Below, piece after piece: positions 60,765-64,000 of a stretch of 64,000 bases of DNA. The DNA is from Ampelocalamus luodianensis (lineage: Eukaryota > Streptophyta > Magnoliopsida > Poales > Poaceae): assembly GCA_036346255.1 (NCBI GenBank), contig CM070636.1:30325539-30389538 (forward strand). The letters are read 5' to 3'. The position numbers and the translations under genes are program-made. How positions within the stretch are numbered: position 1 is the first letter of the stretch; each line of letters begins with the position of its first letter. The notes below the pieces were generated by a model that ran no database searches, was not told the origin of the DNA, and was given only the letters and a program-made list of their open reading frames with translations.

Positions 60765-62904
60765 CTAAACGTCCGTGTCCTCACCATCCGGATAGAAGTC
60801 TTCTCCTGAATAAAAATTAGTCAGCAAGAGTGAGCACTACTACCGTGCTCGCAAGTTACACCCAATATTGAATGAAGATGCATGCATAAGGTAACAATTG
60901 AATATGGTAGGGTTTATTTTGCATAAAGTAGCAATTTTTAGTTTAAATAAACATAGTAATTTCCAAGGCTATTTTTATACTATATCTAAAATCAGGTTTG
61001 AAATTGACAAATTATAGTATGGATAACCTCCAAATGAACAGGTGAAGGATACCCTCCTATCACAAGGCTGACCACCCAATTTTTCACAAGGATTACCCAT
61101 CCTCCAAACATTTATTAAAATATTTTGAAACCCAAAAACAAAGTCTAACTTTAAGTGGCTTTGCTAGCATGTCCATGACCGCGGACACGGCTATTCGAAT
61201 AGTTTTCTACTCTACAGAGTCTGTACAGCTTTACCCACACGAGATGACTTGCTCTTTATGTCGGCCAACACACGCTTCCGTAAGCGTGCGACCAAGCAGT
61301 TATCATGAGACCTTTACAATGTTCTGTCTTAATGTACTTATGCCCACTAAGGTTTCACTTCCATTGGACTAACCGTCTTTCGGGAGCCCCCTCTTGCGCC
61401 AAGTGGGAATAAATGTCTACCCGACACCCACACAATCAACATGGCCCAAATATCACTAAAACATTACAAATTACTTAGCCAAATCCTGCCCATATAGGAC
61501 ATGTGATGGTAAGATATGGCATAGCAAAACGCGGCTCAAAGACCGATCCTCAATTGACTTGCGACTTTCAAAACAAACCCTGGGCCTTAATCTTAGCCAG
61601 AGTTAAGCCCATGCATAAACCTGCACCCACCATTCAACCATTTCGCCCAAGTCTAAACCCATTTTTGATTTTATTTAGAGTAAAACCCTCTTTATAAACC
61701 TTCTGTGGTAAAACAATACCACAATGTCAAATTTAAATCAAGTTTGTAAAAGTTTTGGCTAAACCTTCCCAAATTCATAAATGTGGTCTAAGAATTGGCT
61801 AAGCATATGACTAATTTTAGTATCATTTTGTCTAATGGTGACAAGGTATTCATGTTCAACATTCAAATTGGCCATACAAGGAAAAATTGGTATAACTAGG
61901 TAATTAAAACAAGAAATTGAAATAACTCTATAAACATATGCATGCATTAAGTAATTTAAAAACTAAAAATAACTTTAAAGTAATGGGATCAACATGATCA
62001 ATGGTATAACTTGCCTTCGTTGAAGTCCTGAAATTCTAAGTCCTCGGAATGGTCGAACTCTCCGGAGTCGTCAAAGTCTATACGTGAAAATACGACAAAT
62101 TCAATTCAAATTCAAATAAATTCAAAAGTCAACTCAAATTAAATCTAAATTGAAATATTTTGGTTTAGTTAGCTAGATTACAATTTTATACAAATTTTGC
62201 AACTTGAATCACCCAAATCGGAGTTCGGGTGCAAAAGATATGAATTTTAGAAGTTTAAATCTATTGAAAACTCTAAATCTGAATTTAATAGAATTTCTTG
62301 ATTTATTTTTCTAAAGGAAAATCAAATTATTACACATGTATGACGCCAGCCCACAGGAATTTGATTTTCCCGGCCGAATTATTTTAAATTGAAAAACCTT
62401 GGAGTTTATGACAGGTGGGCCTCTTGGTCAAACACCAAGTCCATGAGCTGGTCAAACGACCATGGTGGACACGGTCCACCAGAATAGTGTACGTGAGGGG
62501 GGTGCGGTTGAGGTGGCGCACGTGGCGCCACGCAAGCAGTGACGGGGCAGCCACGTGGGCTATCTTGACTACGTGGCCGTGACGTGGGCGCGACGCGGAG
62601 ATGCCACATCGGCCAGATGCGACGGCGGCTTGCCGTTAAGCTCGTCGGCGTTACGTGCCGTGGCAAGCTCCGGCGAGGTGTGCAAGAGGGAGAGGTGAGC
62701 GTGGGGATCTTGGTGCTTACTGTGGTGGCGCAAGGGCACGAAAGGAACGCCGGCGGCGAGCTCAAAGGCGGCGACGCGAATCGGTTCACGGAGGCGCGGT
62801 GGCTCGGGAGGTGCTTCGGTGAGGCGGGCACGCGCACGGGGTGCGCCGCGATGAGGCGGTGTCGATGGTGGTGGAGACGAGGTGGTGCATCGCCGGAGAC
62901 GGGG
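60765..62904 (-). CDS. putative three-exon acidic ORF in the GY-5 LTR
   Basis: The most complete copy. Candidate exon 1 is open from 62904 to 62721 (184 nt, RVAAFELAAGVPFVP, no ATG seen) and ends at CACCACA|GTAAGCACC, a good donor, in phase 1. Intron 1 is 643 nt. Exon 2 (62015-62077, 63 nt) follows ACGTATAG and ends GAAG|GCAAGT. Intron 2 is 1209 nt with the palindrome. Exon 3 (60765-60805) follows TTATTCAG and ends in TAG. The exon 2-3 peptide is strongly acidic (NFDDSGEFDHSEDL, then GEDFYPDGEDTDV). The upstream end may lie in another frame or be lost. No family recognised; activation-domain-like composition is only a guess. Confidence 0.42.
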
Positions 62905-63026
62905 CTAGGGACGGCAGAAGAGGTGGCGGGGCGAAAAGGAAATCCCGATTGTGGCCGAAGGAGAGGATCGGAGGGGCTAAGGATTGGGGGAATGAGACGA
63001 GTGAAGCAAGGGGCTCACCGTGCTCC

Positions 63027-63034
63027 TATTTATA
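63027..63034 (-). promoter_or_regulatory. candidate TATA box of the GY-5 LTR
   Basis: Minus strand TATAAATA, about 660 bases from the LTR start and directly ahead of the GC-rich leader. Confidence 0.55.
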
Positions 63035-63692
63035 AGGGCGAGAGGGACCGGGATGAGGAGATCGTGCTTGGGGCGGCGGTTTCGGCGAGATCGTGCACAA
63101 ATAGAAGGGATCGAGGGAGGAGTGGGGACGACGTGAGGCACAGGAGCGGTTGTGCGCGACCACGTGAGGAGAGGGGGGAGAAAAAGCGGTGAAATCGGAG
63201 CTCCCACGATGCGAAAATGGCGGCCGGCTCGGGCTTGTCTGCGCGGAGAAGAAGGTGGGGGAGAAGAAGGTGCAGCGGGCCCATGCGTCGGTGAGAGGGT
63301 GAGTGGCTGGCGTGTGGGGCCGAGGGTGAGAGAGAGAGAGGAGTGGGCTGGGTGGAACGGGTCAGAATGGGCCGGGTGCGGGGAGGTTTTGGGTTTTGGC
63401 CCGAAATGGTTTGGAGATTTTCTTTTGTTTTTCCATTTGATTTAATTCTGGTAATTCCAATAAGCTTTAGAAAATAGAAAATTAAATCCAAAAATTATGG
63501 AAAAATTCACAAAAATCCCTTATTTATTTTGGACTTAATAAAATTATTTCCTACTTAATGTTGGCTTTTAATTTTGTAAATAAATTTGTTTTGGCTTTAA
63601 AATAATTCCAAAAATCTTTTTTAAATCCAGAAATTTCCACAAAAATAATTAAACTTTATTTTCTGTTGAAATTTGAAATTTGGGCTGTTACA

Positions 63693-63708
63693 AACCTACC
63701 CCACTTAA
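63693..63708 (-). other. polypurine tract of GY-5
   Basis: The minus strand reads AAGTGGGGTAGGTT up to the LTR edge. Confidence 0.8.
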
Positions 63709-63710
63709 GG

Positions 63711-63730
63711 GAATCTCGTCCCTGAGATTC
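63711..63730 (-). other. PPT-adjacent hairpin of GY-5
   Basis: GAATCTCG paired with TGAGATTC; seven of eight pairs remain, with one C-to-T change at the loop end. Confidence 0.65.
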
Positions 63731-64000
63731 AGGCTTGGCTAGCAAAGAGGTGGGGGTACTCGGCCTTCAAATCTTCTTCTCGCTCCCAAGTGGCTTCCTC
63801 ATGTAAATGATTGCTCCACTGAACCTTGCACGAACGGATGGCCTTGCTTCTGGTGATTCATTCTGCCACGTCGAGGATCTTGATTGGTTTCTCCACATAG
63901 GTGAGGTCTTCCTATAGATCGATGCTTTCAATCGGTGTTTCTTCTATTGGCACTCTGAGGCACTTCTTTAGTTGAGAGACGTGGAAAACATCGTGGATTA
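63729..64000 (-). pseudogene. GY-5 pol C-terminus: integrase tail and chromodomain, partial
   Basis: The last 90 codons of gag-pol, cut by the window edge. It reads DVFHVSQLKKCLRVP (integrase C-terminal tail), then the chromodomain with KVQWSNHLHEEATWERE intact in frame, ending at TGA (63729). Two premature stops: TAG at 63912 (after SID, Gln expected) and TGA at 63858 (after DVAE, Arg expected). Both fit CAG-to-TAG and CGA-to-TGA changes. It is the only one of the four visible chromodomains without a frameshift. Confidence 0.9.

Larger units (their letters stand above)
60591..63692 (-). repeat. 3' LTR of GY-5
   Basis: About 3.1 kb ending (minus-strand start) TGTAACAGCCC at 63692. Similar in length and plan to family A but diverged. 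Palindrome CTATTCGAATAG at 61191-61202; minus-strand TATA at 63027-63034; GC-rich leader at about 62460-63000. Long overlapping frames on both strands of the GC-rich part (for example 62584-63192 plus) are not accepted as genes. Confidence 0.75.
60591..64000 (-). mobile_element. GY-5: Ty3/gypsy chromovirus, partial, runs off the window
   Basis: Minus-strand element with its 3' LTR, polypurine tract, hairpin and the C-terminal part of pol. The left edge is set at TGTACACACTTAC (60591), because a TG start is needed and the GY-3 leader ORF ends just before; 60561 (TGTGTTC) is an alternative. The target duplication cannot be checked because the right end is outside. Confidence 0.75.

Noticed and set aside
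62584..63192. 202-codon plus frame in the GY-5 LTR
   Set aside because: It is antisense to the LTR leader and overlaps minus frames; no domain and no related frame in other families.
1..64000. Host genes, CRISPR arrays, bacterial operons or plasmid features
   Set aside because: Every stretch is assigned to an LTR, an internal retroelement region or a DNA transposon. No host exon structure with a recognisable product, and no prokaryotic signals.

Overview
The window is plant nuclear DNA made almost entirely of nested LTR retrotransposons, most likely from a large-genome grass. The evidence for a grass is the very long LTRs (3-5.8 kb), Ty3/gypsy chromovirus (Tekay/Del-like) polyproteins, initiator-Met tRNA primer sites, and an Angela/BARE-like copia solo LTR. 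I find no host gene, tRNA, rRNA or CRISPR. Element names (GY-1 to GY-6, solo-A, solo-B, solo-C) are mine.

Layout, oldest to youngest. GY-6 (plus strand) is the base layer: LTR 11251-13420, primer site and a short leader to 13864. GY-1 (23-11250, minus) sits inside the GY-6 LTR with target duplication TGAAG. GY-3 (minus, from 13865) sits in the GY-6 leader. It has an LTR, an almost open gag-pol frame (18849-23944), a 748-bp hAT-type element in that frame, and a leader cut at 24008 and resumed at 59674. Solo-B (24009-59668, plus, duplication AGACC) split that leader. Solo-A (26164-44808, plus, CCTCC) and the non-autonomous GY-4 (46177-58224, plus, ATGCA) both landed in solo-B. GY-2 (29257-44548, minus, GGCAT) landed in solo-A, and copia solo-C (47161-48476) landed in a GY-4 LTR. 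GY-5 (from 60591, minus) cuts GY-3 and runs off the right edge. The deepest stack is five levels: GY-6, GY-3, solo-B, solo-A, GY-2.

The autonomous elements encode gag, protease, reverse transcriptase, RNase H, integrase and a C-terminal chromodomain. All are broken by nonsense codons or small indels. In GY-1 nearly all lesions are C-to-T or G-to-A changes at CAG or CG. Many small indels also fall on CAG, CTG or CCGG, which looks like base-calling error at methylated cytosines and should be excluded before any dating.

The most unusual observation is inside the LTRs. Every gypsy LTR family here carries the same two-exon arrangement in its downstream half. A 54-72 nt exon always has a length divisible by three and starts and ends in phase 1. 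It is followed by a GC-type splice donor (AAG|GCAAG) and a 1.1-1.3 kb intron holding the palindrome CTATTCGAATAG. A terminal acidic exon in the matching phase then ends in a stop. This suggests a conserved spliced acidic reading frame encoded by the LTR itself. A second shared signal is a hairpin beside the polypurine tract at all five 3' ends, including the non-autonomous element.
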